From Enterobacteriaceae bacterium RIT693 (lineage in GTDB: Bacteria > Pseudomonadota > Gammaproteobacteria > Enterobacterales > Enterobacteriaceae), in contig WJYK01000002.1 in NCBI GenBank assembly GCA_009668225.1, positions 1 to 64,000 of the forward strand: DNA of 64,000 bases, given 5' to 3'. Positions within the stretch are counted from its first letter, which is position 1. Each line of letters opens with the position of its first letter. The notes beneath the pieces were generated by a model. The model did no database searches and had not been told where the DNA came from. It saw only the letters and a program-made list of their open reading frames with translations. Below, piece after piece: positions 51,395 to 60,003 of this stretch. Position numbers and translations under genes: made by a program.

Positions 51395-53776
51395 ATGCAA
51401 CCCACCATCAGCTTGCCCGGACCTGCCGGTCCGGCCCCCGCAGCCGACCATCCGGTTCCTCATCACGCTCCCTCCGTAACGCCACCAGTCTCTTCCCGTC
51501 CCTTTAAAACGCTCTCCAGAGAGATGGCCGCCAACAGAACGGTGGATGAAGTCGGTGGCCGGTTCAGAAGTGCAGGAGTGCCCCACGATATCGCCTCCCA
51601 CCTTGCGCGGGAAGAACTGATAAAACTCGGTTATCCAGGCGCTGACCCGGACAAAAGCTATATGCTGATTATCGACAGCAGAACCGGTGAGCATTCCAGA
51701 CTGACCCTGACAGAAATGATGCTGCTTAATCCGCAGAAGAATAAATCGTGGTTTGACCTGAAAACCTCACCCACTGAAAAAATTATTCTGCTCGATAGCA
51801 AGGGGAAAAAGGTGACTGGCATTGGCTCGCCGCTGGATCCGGCCCGGTGGCTGAAAGTTATCTGGGACGTCGATTTTAAAGGCTACTACCTGAAACAGAT
51901 TAACCATGCCAGCAGCAGACCCGGATATCAGGACGACAAGGCCTTCCTTAATAAATCCGCATTCATCAAAACCTGGAAACTTGAGTATCAGTCAGGAAGG
52001 TTAAGTGACAGCGCCATGCAGCTTGCTGCCCGGGCCAGTGGAGTACCAGACGACCGGCTGGGGGACGCCACAAGCTGGTCGTCACTCGACGCCGCAACGA
52101 TCAGAAACGCCCGCCCGGATGACAGTGTTGAAATCGGACTGCTTGAAATCAACGGTAAACCCTCCACCGATTTAATGACAATCCGGGATAAGAAAACACA
52201 TCACGTATTGCTCTGGAAACCCGGCCAGCACCCACCGCTTATTGAGTTCAGTTCACCGGAAAAGCTTAAAGAGTATATTGCGGGGCACGGCCATTCCCCG
52301 CAAAAAATGAAGGCGCTTCTGGCACATTTTTCTGTCTCAGACGGTCGGACGGACCACCCCTTCCGCAATTATGTGAAAGCATACGGCGTGGAAAAAGCCA
52401 TGTCTGAATTACAACGTGGCCATCTCAACCTCCAGGACACCATACAGCTTAAAGGAAAAGTGCTGGATGCCCCTTTTAACGACATGGCCCGCCGGCAGAC
52501 AGAACGGCTGAAATCGGACGCAGACACCCTGATTGTCTCGGATGCCGATGCTGGGGAGAAGATGTTCAAACAGCGCCTCAGTGATATCAACAAGGTAATG
52601 TTTTTCCTGGCACCACTTGCTGCCGTTTCCCCCCTGTCAGAAGCCACCGTAAATGCCGCCTTCTTCGCGACGGGCCTCACAGAGATTGGTACAGGTGTTC
52701 ATGATATATCCGGGGGGAAAGTCAGTGAGGGAATGGGGGAAATCGCCTCTGGTACGCTGAAAGTTGCATTGTCAGGGCCGGGATTAACGTCCCAAGGAAA
52801 AACGGCTGCGTCTGAAGCCGTGGATACCCTCCCTGGGGAAAAATCAGTGCCAGATTCGCCTAACCCGGTACCCGCTCAGGAACTGGCAGAAAATCGCTCA
52901 CGGCCTAAAATATCAGAGGTTAAAGCCGCTTCACTGCCTGCCGGAAAGACAGAAACATCTGAGCCTGTACCATCGAGGACTGTTGCAGACAGTAAATCAC
53001 AGGATTCAGCTTCACAGCGCCTGTTACGTATTCAGCAACAGGGGCTTTCCGGCCGCGGAGCGATTGCGGTGGTGCGACGCTGGCTTGGCGAAAGCGGGTT
53101 GAAAAAAGAGCTCAACAATTTACAGGATATTATTCGTACTAACCGGGAAATAAGTGAAACCGAACGAGCTAATCTTATAGCAAAACTTGAGAAGTTTGCC
53201 CCCAATATTAGTGACAGTGAACCGCTAAAAGAATATGCAGAAGGCGGTAATGGAAATTATGCTCGGATAAATAACTATTTACGGCACGGTGATAATCCAG
53301 AACAGGATGGAATCCTGGCAAGTCAAGAAGCCAGTCGGTTGCTAGAGGATTTCAATGCTCTGTCGGAGTATAAAGATTATACCTACCGTGCAATTAAGAC
53401 GCCGAGTGGTGTCTATGGAGACCAGATAAAAAAAGGAGATTTAGTAATGGATAAAGCTTTTTTGTCCACGTCTTTATCCCCCCATGATACGGTTAAGGAG
53501 TGGGGTAATTGGGCGGAAGATATTTCTGCGACAGATGATGGCGACAAAGTTATCTTTGTAGTGGACAAGGATGTTCCTAAGAAATTTGCGGGCAACAATT
53601 TCTTACCTAATTATTCCCTTGTTGCACCATCCACGGTATTAAAAGTAAGAAAAATAATAACCACGACCGATTTTCAGGGAAGGAAAACGACGATTGTTGC
53701 GTTATCCTCCCCTTCATTAAATGAGTCTATACATAACCCGGTAAAAAATATCTGGTCAGGACAGCGGATGTTTTAA
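51395..53776 (+). CDS. dermonecrotic-toxin-type protein with ADP-ribosyltransferase-like C-terminus
   Basis: A 793-residue protein without a signal peptide. The Pro-rich N-terminus is followed by a dermonecrotic-toxin-like domain (DUF6543 pattern, about 45-400), a hydrophobic stretch near 405-440, a disordered linker (about 480-550), and a C-terminal domain (about 600-760) like ADP-ribosyltransferases: Arg665 in TYRAIKTPS and Ser-Thr-Ser at 691-693 (AFLSTSLS). The expected Glu-x-Glu strand instead reads Asn739-Tyr740-Ser741 (LPNYSLVAPS), so activity is doubtful. AGGAG lies seven bases before ATG 51395. No immunity gene is recognised next to it. Confidence 0.65.
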   Translation: MQPTISLPGPAGPAPAADHPVPHHAPSVTPPVSSRPFKTLSREMAANRTVDEVGGRFRSAGVPHDIASHLAREELIKLGYPGADPDKSYMLIIDSRTGEHSRLTLTEMMLLNPQKNKSWFDLKTSPTEKIILLDSKGKKVTGIGSPLDPARWLKVIWDVDFKGYYLKQINHASSRPGYQDDKAFLNKSAFIKTWKLEYQSGRLSDSAMQLAARASGVPDDRLGDATSWSSLDAATIRNARPDDSVEIGLLEINGKPSTDLMTIRDKKTHHVLLWKPGQHPPLIEFSSPEKLKEYIAGHGHSPQKMKALLAHFSVSDGRTDHPFRNYVKAYGVEKAMSELQRGHLNLQDTIQLKGKVLDAPFNDMARRQTERLKSDADTLIVSDADAGEKMFKQRLSDINKVMFFLAPLAAVSPLSEATVNAAFFATGLTEIGTGVHDISGGKVSEGMGEIASGTLKVALSGPGLTSQGKTAASEAVDTLPGEKSVPDSPNPVPAQELAENRSRPKISEVKAASLPAGKTETSEPVPSRTVADSKSQDSASQRLLRIQQQGLSGRGAIAVVRRWLGESGLKKELNNLQDIIRTNREISETERANLIAKLEKFAPNISDSEPLKEYAEGGNGNYARINNYLRHGDNPEQDGILASQEASRLLEDFNALSEYKDYTYRAIKTPSGVYGDQIKKGDLVMDKAFLSTSLSPHDTVKEWGNWAEDISATDDGDKVIFVVDKDVPKKFAGNNFLPNYSLVAPSTVLKVRKIITTTDFQGRKTTIVALSSPSLNESIHNPVKNIWSGQRMF

Positions 53777-53824
53777 GGGTAAGGCGTACGCCAGGAGAGC
53801 GACACAGTTCGGCCAGCGTTTGCC

Positions 53825-54475
53825 TCATGGTGTGGTCGGGAGCATATCCGGCTTCAGGTGATAGGCCGGGATCATTCTGGTGTTGCCCGTCAGGCTATCG
53901 AACACGTTGTGTTCCACCGTAACGATCCCCATACCTGACTGCCTCAATACGGAGATATCGGCGGCAATACGCTGCAGGCCAAGCCAAAATAGGCCATCCA
54001 GCGCATTCACCTGCAACCCGGCCTCCAGCGCAATTTTAAGCCGCTCCCTTGGCGATCTTACCTGCAGGGCTATCTGCTGATAAGCCGTTGCCGGGTTTCC
54101 TCCAGGCTCAATCCTGCGTATCCGGTTAGAGAAGCGGTAGCGGAAAGCATCAGGCACGGCGCTGAGATCCGCTTTTATGCTGTAGACCTCGCCGCGCCTG
54201 CTGCCGTTGATGGTAACGCTCTTTTGGCTAAGCTGGAACTCGGCTCGCATTTGGTCGATTAGCTGCGGTGCCCGCAGGAGCAACAGGCGAAAAGGCAGTT
54301 CGAAGCTGGTGACGTAGTCCACGTTGAGCAAAGCAAGGCGCAGCCGCTGTTCCGCATCCTGTGGCTCCTTCTGGTATTCCTCCCTGACCTCTTCCCACTG
54401 GCGGCTGAGGCGCGGCGTCTCGTCAATCTCCGTAAAACTGTATTTTTCAATCTGATAATCGATGCGGTCGCTCAT
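53825..54475 (-). CDS. uncharacterised 216-residue protein
   Basis: A soluble, charged protein without signal peptide or membrane helix. Rather regular helices in the first half (QWEEVREEYQKEPQDAEQRL) are followed by strands (VTINGSRRGEVYSIKADLSA). It does not resemble a known family to me. AAGGTG precedes ATG 54475. It is convergent with the large toxin-like gene; an immunity role is possible by position but is unsupported, since toxin and immunity genes normally share a strand. Confidence 0.5.
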   Translation of the reverse strand: MSDRIDYQIEKYSFTEIDETPRLSRQWEEVREEYQKEPQDAEQRLRLALLNVDYVTSFELPFRLLLLRAPQLIDQMRAEFQLSQKSVTINGSRRGEVYSIKADLSAVPDAFRYRFSNRIRRIEPGGNPATAYQQIALQVRSPRERLKIALEAGLQVNALDGLFWLGLQRIAADISVLRQSGMGIVTVEHNVFDSLTGNTRMIPAYHLKPDMLPTTP

Positions 54476-54657
54476 GAAGGCACCTTTCACATTTTTAGTT
54501 TTCAGGATCCGCTGAACTCGCTAAAAAGCCGCTGGCCAGAGACAGGAGGGCTTTGATAGCTTTCGGCAGAATAATTTGAGGAGCTTCGCTTGTGGCCATC
54601 CAGAGGGCGGCTTCAACAACTACAGGTTTTCGCTGCCCTTCCGACAGCAGCCACAGG

Positions 54658-55128
54658 TTACAGCTCGCAAATCATCTCGAAGCAGCGGAGCAACACGCTA
54701 CCGCGTGACATCGGATAAAGACTTTCTTTCACTACGCTAAACCCCTGCGTCAGATAAAAGTCGCGGGCGTTTGGCGTGGAAGAAAGCGTTAGCGTATTAA
54801 TCCCCCGCATTTTGGCTTCCTGCTTGATGGCGCCAATAATCTGCTTTGCCAAACCTCGTCCTGTATACGCAGGCAAAGTAAATACCGCTTCGACCGAACC
54901 ATTTTTCAGATCCAGAAACCCCGTGGCTACCGGCACGCCGTTTTCACTCTCGGCCACAAAGAAAGGATTATTGATTATCTCGTTTCGGTAGCCCGCGGGC
55001 ATTTGATCGGGGGTCCAGGCCATCAGCACATCTTCCGGATAAACGTCGCGGCAACCAAAACGAATCGCCTGATTTCTTATCTCCCACAGCGCCTGCGCTT
55101 CAGCAGGTATTGCTCGTCTGACCGTCAT
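54658..55128 (-). CDS. GNAT N-acetyltransferase
   Basis: A 156-residue acetyltransferase: IPAEAQALWEIRNQAIRFGC near the N-terminus, the acetyl-CoA motif AVFTLPAYTGRGLAKQIIGA, and ARDFYLTQGFSVVKE near the C-terminus. It belongs to a common family of small GNATs in enterics. It stands alone; substrate unknown. Confidence 0.78.
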   Translation of the reverse strand: MTVRRAIPAEAQALWEIRNQAIRFGCRDVYPEDVLMAWTPDQMPAGYRNEIINNPFFVAESENGVPVATGFLDLKNGSVEAVFTLPAYTGRGLAKQIIGAIKQEAKMRGINTLTLSSTPNARDFYLTQGFSVVKESLYPMSRGSVLLRCFEMICEL

Positions 55129-55238
55129 CGGTTGATCTCCGAAATGCTCCGTTACTTAAAGGAAAGTAAGTGTTATGACTTAGCCTGAAAAGGAATGTTA
55201 CCCTTTGATGAAAATAGCATTTAATTGAGGACTGCTCG

Positions 55239-56003
55239 ATGAAAAAAATCTCTGCCCTGTCCGGTTCGCTGGCTCTGCTTTTTACCGCCTCGGCGTTTAC
55301 TGCCGACGGCAAACTGCCGGCCCCTATTGAGGCATTAGAAAAGCAGGGGTTCGAGTTGAAAGGCGAATTTAAAGCCCCGGGCGACCTGCAGGGTTATGCT
55401 ATGCAGTATCAGGGGCAAGGCACCACCGTTTACCTGACCCCGGATAAACAGCACGCCATCATGGGTAACCTGGTCGATGCCGAAGGCAAAAACCTGAGCG
55501 ACGCGGAAGTTGAGAAGTTTGTCTATGCGCCAATGGCGAAAGCGATGTGGCAGAACCTCGAAAAGCACCGCTGGATAGCCGCCGGGGATGCTAAAGCGCC
55601 GCGCATTGTTTACGTGTTTGCCGATCCGTACTGCCCATACTGCACACAATTCTGGGAACAGGCCCAGCCGTGGCTGAAGTCAGGCAAAGTCCAGCTCCGC
55701 GTGCTGTTAGTGGGCATGCTGCGAGCGGATAGCGGGCAGAAAGCGGCGGCCATTTTAATGTCGAAGGATCCTGCCAAAACGCTGGCCGACTACGAGGACA
55801 GCAAAGGGAAGCTTGCGCTGCAAAAACCGGACAAGATAGACCCGGTCATCGGCGAAGCATTAAAAGATAACCTCACGCTAATGGATGACCTCGGCGGTAA
55901 CGCCACGCCGTCAATCTACTACCTCAATGCCGAAGGCCGCCTGCAGCAACACCAGGGCATGCCGGATGCCGAAACGCTGAATACCATCATGGGCGATAAG
56001 TAA
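55239..56003 (+). CDS. dsbG: thiol:disulfide interchange protein DsbG
   Basis: A 254-residue periplasmic protein of the DsbC/DsbG family with signal peptide and active site Cys132-Pro-Tyr-Cys135 (FADPYCPYCTQFWEQA). It matches E. coli DsbG in GTTVYLTPDKQHAIMGNLVD, APRIVYVFADPYCPYC and LMDDLGGNATPSIYYLNAEG, the latter with the cis-Pro loop. DsbG protects single cysteines of YbiS-type proteins and is kept reduced by DsbD. In E. coli dsbG is at another chromosomal place, so its presence here is a difference in gene order. Confidence 0.9.
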   Translation: MKKISALSGSLALLFTASAFTADGKLPAPIEALEKQGFELKGEFKAPGDLQGYAMQYQGQGTTVYLTPDKQHAIMGNLVDAEGKNLSDAEVEKFVYAPMAKAMWQNLEKHRWIAAGDAKAPRIVYVFADPYCPYCTQFWEQAQPWLKSGKVQLRVLLVGMLRADSGQKAAAILMSKDPAKTLADYEDSKGKLALQKPDKIDPVIGEALKDNLTLMDDLGGNATPSIYYLNAEGRLQQHQGMPDAETLNTIMGDK

Positions 56004-56006
56004 CGG

Positions 56007-56942
56007 CTACAGTTTCAACAGCGGTTTACGCTGGCGACCGGGTTCACTGAACAGCGCCAGCGCAAGCCGCCACTCCTCCAGCGTATATACCGTAGCCTCA
56101 GGCAGTTCGGCCTGAGGTAGTATTTGCCACAGAGAAGTAAACCAGCCCCGCCACGCTTCAACCGGCGTTACCGCCAGCGCATCCCTCAGATGAAAACGCT
56201 GCGCGGTAATGTTCCTTCCACGTGGAGAAAAGGCTTTACCGCTCAGTAAGCCGTAAGAAATCAGCGCCGCCCGGCTATTGAGGTGTTCGAGCATCAAAGT
56301 GGCTAATTCGCCCCCCACCGCGTCATAAACCCTGTCAACCCGACGTGCAGCATCGGCAATTGCCCGATGGTCTTCACTGCTGAGGGGAATAATGCCTGAA
56401 TTCAGTAACGCCGGAAGATGCTGGGCCGAGCGATAGATGCCATAGACTGCCGTTGCCCCCTGCATTTTCGCCCACTGCGCCAGTAAACCGGCGCAGGCCG
56501 AACCCGCCGCAGTAAGCAGCACTTTTTTCCCCGCAACCGGCCATTTCGCCAACATCAGCCTGGCGGCCAGCGGGTTGATTTAGCCCCGTGCTGCAAGCTC
56601 ATCAGGAATGCCGTCCGGCACGGGCACGGCCCACTGAATCGGGCAGTCAACCCAACGCTGCCAGGTTCCTTCACCGCGCAGCGGTAACACCCGCCTGCCG
56701 ATCCACTCCGCTGAGTCAGCCTGCTCAACGACGCCAACGCCTTCATAGCCGGCAATGCGAGGCGGAAAGACCCGGTGACGGTAGGCGCCGGTAATGGGGA
56801 TAAGATCGGAAGGGTTAATCGGCGCATAGTGCATGCGCACTCGTAGCGTACCAGGAACAAACGGTGCTAGCGGAGCGTGTTCAAGGGTCAGAACCTGTTC
56901 AGGCTCACCAAACTGCCGGAACCAGAGCGCGGTGTTTTCCAT
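56007..56942 (-). pseudogene. zinc-independent alcohol dehydrogenase-like gene with in-frame stop
   Basis: Two parts read in the same frame and together make a quinone-reductase-like medium-chain dehydrogenase. The N-terminal part (56580-56942) has LRVRMHYAPINPSDLIPITG and RIAGYEGVGVVEQ. The second part (to 56007) has VLLTAAGSACAGLLAQWAK for nucleotide binding. Between them, TAA lies where relatives have Tyr in the YINPL-type motif, so one base change (TAT or TAC to TAA) explains the break. The protein would have 311 codons. It is a recent loss, unless read-through occurs. Confidence 0.78.
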
Positions 56943-57014
56943 ACTAAAGTGCCTGCAACTGCCATATTGCAGGCACTATACCACGCCAGAGAAGCCGCAA
57001 AACAGAGCGTTTTC

Positions 57015-57027
57015 GTGACGGTGTCAC
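57015..57027. promoter_or_regulatory. matS: MatP binding site of the Ter macrodomain
   Basis: GTGACGGTGTCAC is a perfect match to the matS consensus GTGACRNYGTCAC. MatP bound at such sites condenses the terminus macrodomain and links it to the divisome. It fits the dif site found 17.5 kb away. Confidence 0.8.
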
Positions 57028-57034
57028 TTATGAA

Positions 57035-57559
57035 TCACAGATTACGGTAATAAAACGTGGTGGAGCACGGGCTCCCGTCCGGCATCAACGCATAATTCGG
57101 CAGATCCCCTACACGCAGCCACCCCATTCCCTGATAGAACATCTCGGCATCACTGCCGGTCGCGGTATCCAGCACCAGAACCGATTTGCCGTGGGTCGTG
57201 GCTACGGCTTCAAGATAGCCCATCAGACGCTGAGCAATTCCTCTGCGCCGTGCCGCGCGGTGAACCAGCAGCTTGGCAACGTCCGCCCGATGCGGCTGGT
57301 TTTCCGGCTGGCTGACGATCAGCTGCACGGTGCCGACAATACGTCCCTGCCCATCTTCTGCGACAATCACCGTTCGCTCACCCCGCGCTACGCTTTGCCC
57401 GACATCGCCCCAAAAAGCAGCCGCTTTATCCGGCGACAAGGGATGTAAAAAGCTGACCGAAGCCCCACCTTCCACGCAGTCAATTAAAACGTCCGTCAAT
57501 TCTGCTGTAACGGCTGCAAACTCACAGGCTTTTAGGGAACGAATTCGATACTCGGGCAC
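57035..57559 (-). CDS. GNAT N-acetyltransferase
   Basis: A 174-residue acetyltransferase: VPEYRIRSLKACEFAAVTAE, the acetyl-CoA loop LLVHRAARRRGIAQRLMGYL, and SDAEMFYQGMGWLRVGDLPN. GTG 57559 with AGGAG seven bases upstream is the likely start; ATG 57601 would add 14 basic residues. It resembles the enteric family annotated as acetyltransferases linked to tabtoxin or histidine-type substrates; substrate not known. The gene ends just after the matS site. Confidence 0.8.
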   Translation of the reverse strand: MPEYRIRSLKACEFAAVTAELTDVLIDCVEGGASVSFLHPLSPDKAAAFWGDVGQSVARGERTVIVAEDGQGRIVGTVQLIVSQPENQPHRADVAKLLVHRAARRRGIAQRLMGYLEAVATTHGKSVLVLDTATGSDAEMFYQGMGWLRVGDLPNYALMPDGSPCSTTFYYRNL

Positions 57560-57715
57560 AGCGCGACTCCTGAATGTTCGTTTATGTTGTCTCCGGGGCA
57601 TTACGCCGCGCGCGCCGTGAAAAACGGTGCGCATGATCTGCATAAAGCTAAGTAATCTGGCGGGATAATACCGGGCATAAGGATAGACCAGATTAATGGG
57701 TAACTCCGGCGCCTG

Positions 57716-58165
57716 CTATTCAGGAAACATATGGATAAGCCGTCCCGCCGCCAGGTCTTCCTCTACCACCCAGGATGAGACAATCCCTACTCCCATCCCG
57801 CATAACAGCGCATTACGCATGGCATACAGGCTGTCCGTACTCAGCCGGGGCTCGATGGGCAGGCGATATAAGGAATTATTATTGCTGTTGGTTAGCGCGA
57901 CTTCGTTACGGTAAAACGTGTTCAGCGCGAGCCATGGCAGCGTCTGCAGCCAGGATACATCCTGTTGCTCAGCGGCAGGCTGTAGCTCTGGCGCAGCGAC
58001 AACGATGCGCGGGATATCGGCCAGAAGCACTGACACCACCGACGTGTCGCTGATTTGCCCGACCTGTATTGCGCAGTCAAATCCTTCTGCAATGAAATCA
58101 GGGCGGCGGTCGTGCAGCGTCCATTCTACGTTCATTCGGGGATAACGAGTCAGATATTCATTCAA
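57716..58165 (-). pseudogene. truncated LysR regulator (effector domain only)
   Basis: The 149 codons from ATG 58165 encode the C-terminal half of a LysR regulator (NEYLTRYPRMNVEWTLHDRR, DCAIQVGQISDTSVVSVLLA, NALLCGMGVGIVSSWVVEED). Upstream only a few codons (ARLPPAL) continue before stops; the DNA-binding half is missing. A three-copy 8-base repeat lies just beyond the break. It is likely an inactive remnant. Confidence 0.75.
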
Positions 58166-58225
58166 TGCGGGAGGTAGCCTGGCCTTACATCACTTTGGCT
58201 GGAATGGCGTAGTGATAGCCGCCTC

Positions 58226-58249
58226 GCTCAGCAGCTCAGCAGCTCAGCA
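58226..58249. repeat. three tandem copies of GCTCAGCA
   Basis: Three exact 8-base units lie where the LysR reading frame ends. It may mark the deletion endpoint or be a slippage-prone microsatellite. Confidence 0.6.
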
Positions 58250-58292
58250 GCGCGCTGGCCTTTGTTTATCGCTATGCTCGCCCGTAAATATT

Positions 58293-58317
58293 AAGGCCCG
58301 CTATGCGGGCCTTTTTT
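58293..58317. terminator. terminator hairpin after the GGDEF gene
   Basis: GGCCCGC-tat-GCGGGCC followed by six Ts on the plus strand and A/T on the other. It abuts the stop of the minus-strand gene at 58317, so it could serve both strands. Confidence 0.65.
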
Positions 58318-58808
58318 CATGCGCGTTCAGTCCTGAGCGTTCTTGCTTGATGCATGGCCTGATCCACCTCTGCGACCACATCGTCAAGGCAGGAATGACG
58401 GCTGACATCGTATTCCACACATCCCCAGTTGAAAGCCAGCGTCCACGGGTTTTCTGCCCGCTGATTAAACGCCGCAACCTTGCCATCAAGATGCTGCATC
58501 GCGATAAACGCGCCCTCTTCGCTGCTCCCGTTAAACAGCAGGATAAATTCATCAACGCTCTGTCGGGCGATGAGGTCGGTTTCGCGGAAGGAAGAGTTCA
58601 TCAGCTCGGAGAAAACGACCAGCGCTCGATCGCCCTGCTCATGTCCAAAGCTGTCGTTAATGTGTCCGAAATGTTCAAAAACAACATACGCCACGGAAAG
58701 ATGCTCCGCGCGGCGGTCTGCGCCTCGCGTTGCGTACTGCCCCAGAAACATAAAACCCTGACGGTTCAACAGCCCCGTCAGTTCATCGGTCATGGCAGTA
58801 TCCAGCAT
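58317..58808 (-). CDS. stand-alone degenerate GGDEF protein
   Basis: A 163-residue protein consisting only of a GGDEF-type domain starting at MTDELTGLLNRQGF. The signature reads RQSVDEF instead of R-x-GGDEF, so synthesis of cyclic di-GMP is unlikely. It may bind GTP or c-di-GMP, or act as a partner. AAGGGG precedes ATG 58808. It is the downstream gene of three consecutive GGDEF genes on the minus strand. Confidence 0.75.
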   Translation of the reverse strand: MLDTAMTDELTGLLNRQGFMFLGQYATRGADRRAEHLSVAYVVFEHFGHINDSFGHEQGDRALVVFSELMNSSFRETDLIARQSVDEFILLFNGSSEEGAFIAMQHLDGKVAAFNQRAENPWTLAFNWGCVEYDVSRHSCLDDVVAEVDQAMHQARTLRTERA

Positions 58809-58867
58809 CTCATCCCCCTTGTGCAGACAAAGAACAGCTCTGCCTAGAGTTTAGATGAACATTTCAT

Positions 58868-59919
58868 TCAGGCTGCATAAATGCGATTTTTACCCGCACG
58901 TTTGGCGTTATAGAGCGCATCATCCGCCGCTTTTAGCCATTCGGCGGCGTCCGGCATCTCTTTCGTCGCGCAGGCGATGCCGATACTCAGGGTGCAAAAG
59001 GCGTTTTTTTCCGGCAGAACGCGGACGTTAATGGACTCCAGCAGGATCCGCTGTGCAATGCCTTCAGCCTCTTCCAGCGAGGTGTTGGGCATCAGAACCA
59101 CAAACTCATCGCCACCGAGGCGAGCCGGGGTATCGCTTGAACGCGTAACCACGCGCAGCACGTCCGAGACCGCCATTAAAATAGCGTCGCCGACCTTATG
59201 CCCGAAGCGGTCGTTCACTTCTTTAAAATTATCGATATCAATAAACATCAGCGCCGAGCTTCCGCAGGCCATACGCAGCCGCGCCAGCTCATTGCTTATC
59301 TTATGCTCCAGCAGGCGGCGGTTAGCGATTCCCAGCAGGGGATCCATCATCGCAATGCTTTCCAGCTCCCGGCTTTTCTCACGCAGCTTTAGCGCCATCG
59401 AAGCGGTGAGCATGCTGAGCGCGATGGTGTAAACGGAAATAAGCGGTAGCGTGGCGTACATCGTCCGGGCAGAAACGGCCGGTTCAAACGGCATACCGTG
59501 GCTCAGCCAGGTGAGTAAAAATGTGACCACCATTGCTCCCATCGCTCTCATCATCAGCGGCTTTCCACCTGCGGCTAACCGGTCAGAAACAAGGATAGTA
59601 ACGATAGCAACCGACGGCAGCGCGCTGAGCGAGATCATCGCGATCCAGAACCCCCCCGCCGCTGCGTCGATAATCAGGTTCTGCTTTTCACTGTAAACCG
59701 GAGAACCGGAAAAACGGGCTTTCAAAAGCGCCACGTGCGGCCAGATAAAGGCGTTAATGACCAGCAGTGCAACCACCGCCGGAGAAGACTGCTGCTGATG
59801 CAGTACCGAGATAGGGGTAAAAAGCACAACAACGTGCCCAGCATACGCATGATATACATACGGTTTACAAAGCGGGAGCCGTGAGTTCTGGCATTCTTAT
59901 GAGGATCGGGTATACGCAT
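58868..59919 (-). pseudogene. MASE2-GGDEF diguanylate cyclase with frameshift
   Basis: From ATG 59919 (GAGAA upstream) the frame encodes RTHGSRFVNRMYIMRMLGTL, the start of a MASE2 membrane domain, but runs into the wrong frame at a run of five Ts (plus-strand AAAAA at about 59818-59822). The other frame continues TPISVLHQQQSS through the rest of MASE2 and an intact GGDEF domain (ARLGGDEFVVLMP) to the stop at 58868. One missing T explains the break; corrected, the protein has about 352 residues and resembles AdrA/DgcC. Could be a sequencing error, phase variation, or real loss. Confidence 0.75.
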
Positions 59920-60003
59920 ACATTTCTCAGGCAAAAGAACCCGCAACGGCGAACTAAGCAGCCATATTACACGATGATAAAGAATCGAAAGTGAACATGG
60001 CTA

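Noticed and set aside
58226..58249. Tandem repeat considered as CRISPR
   Set aside because: Only three 8-base units without spacers; no cas genes in the window.
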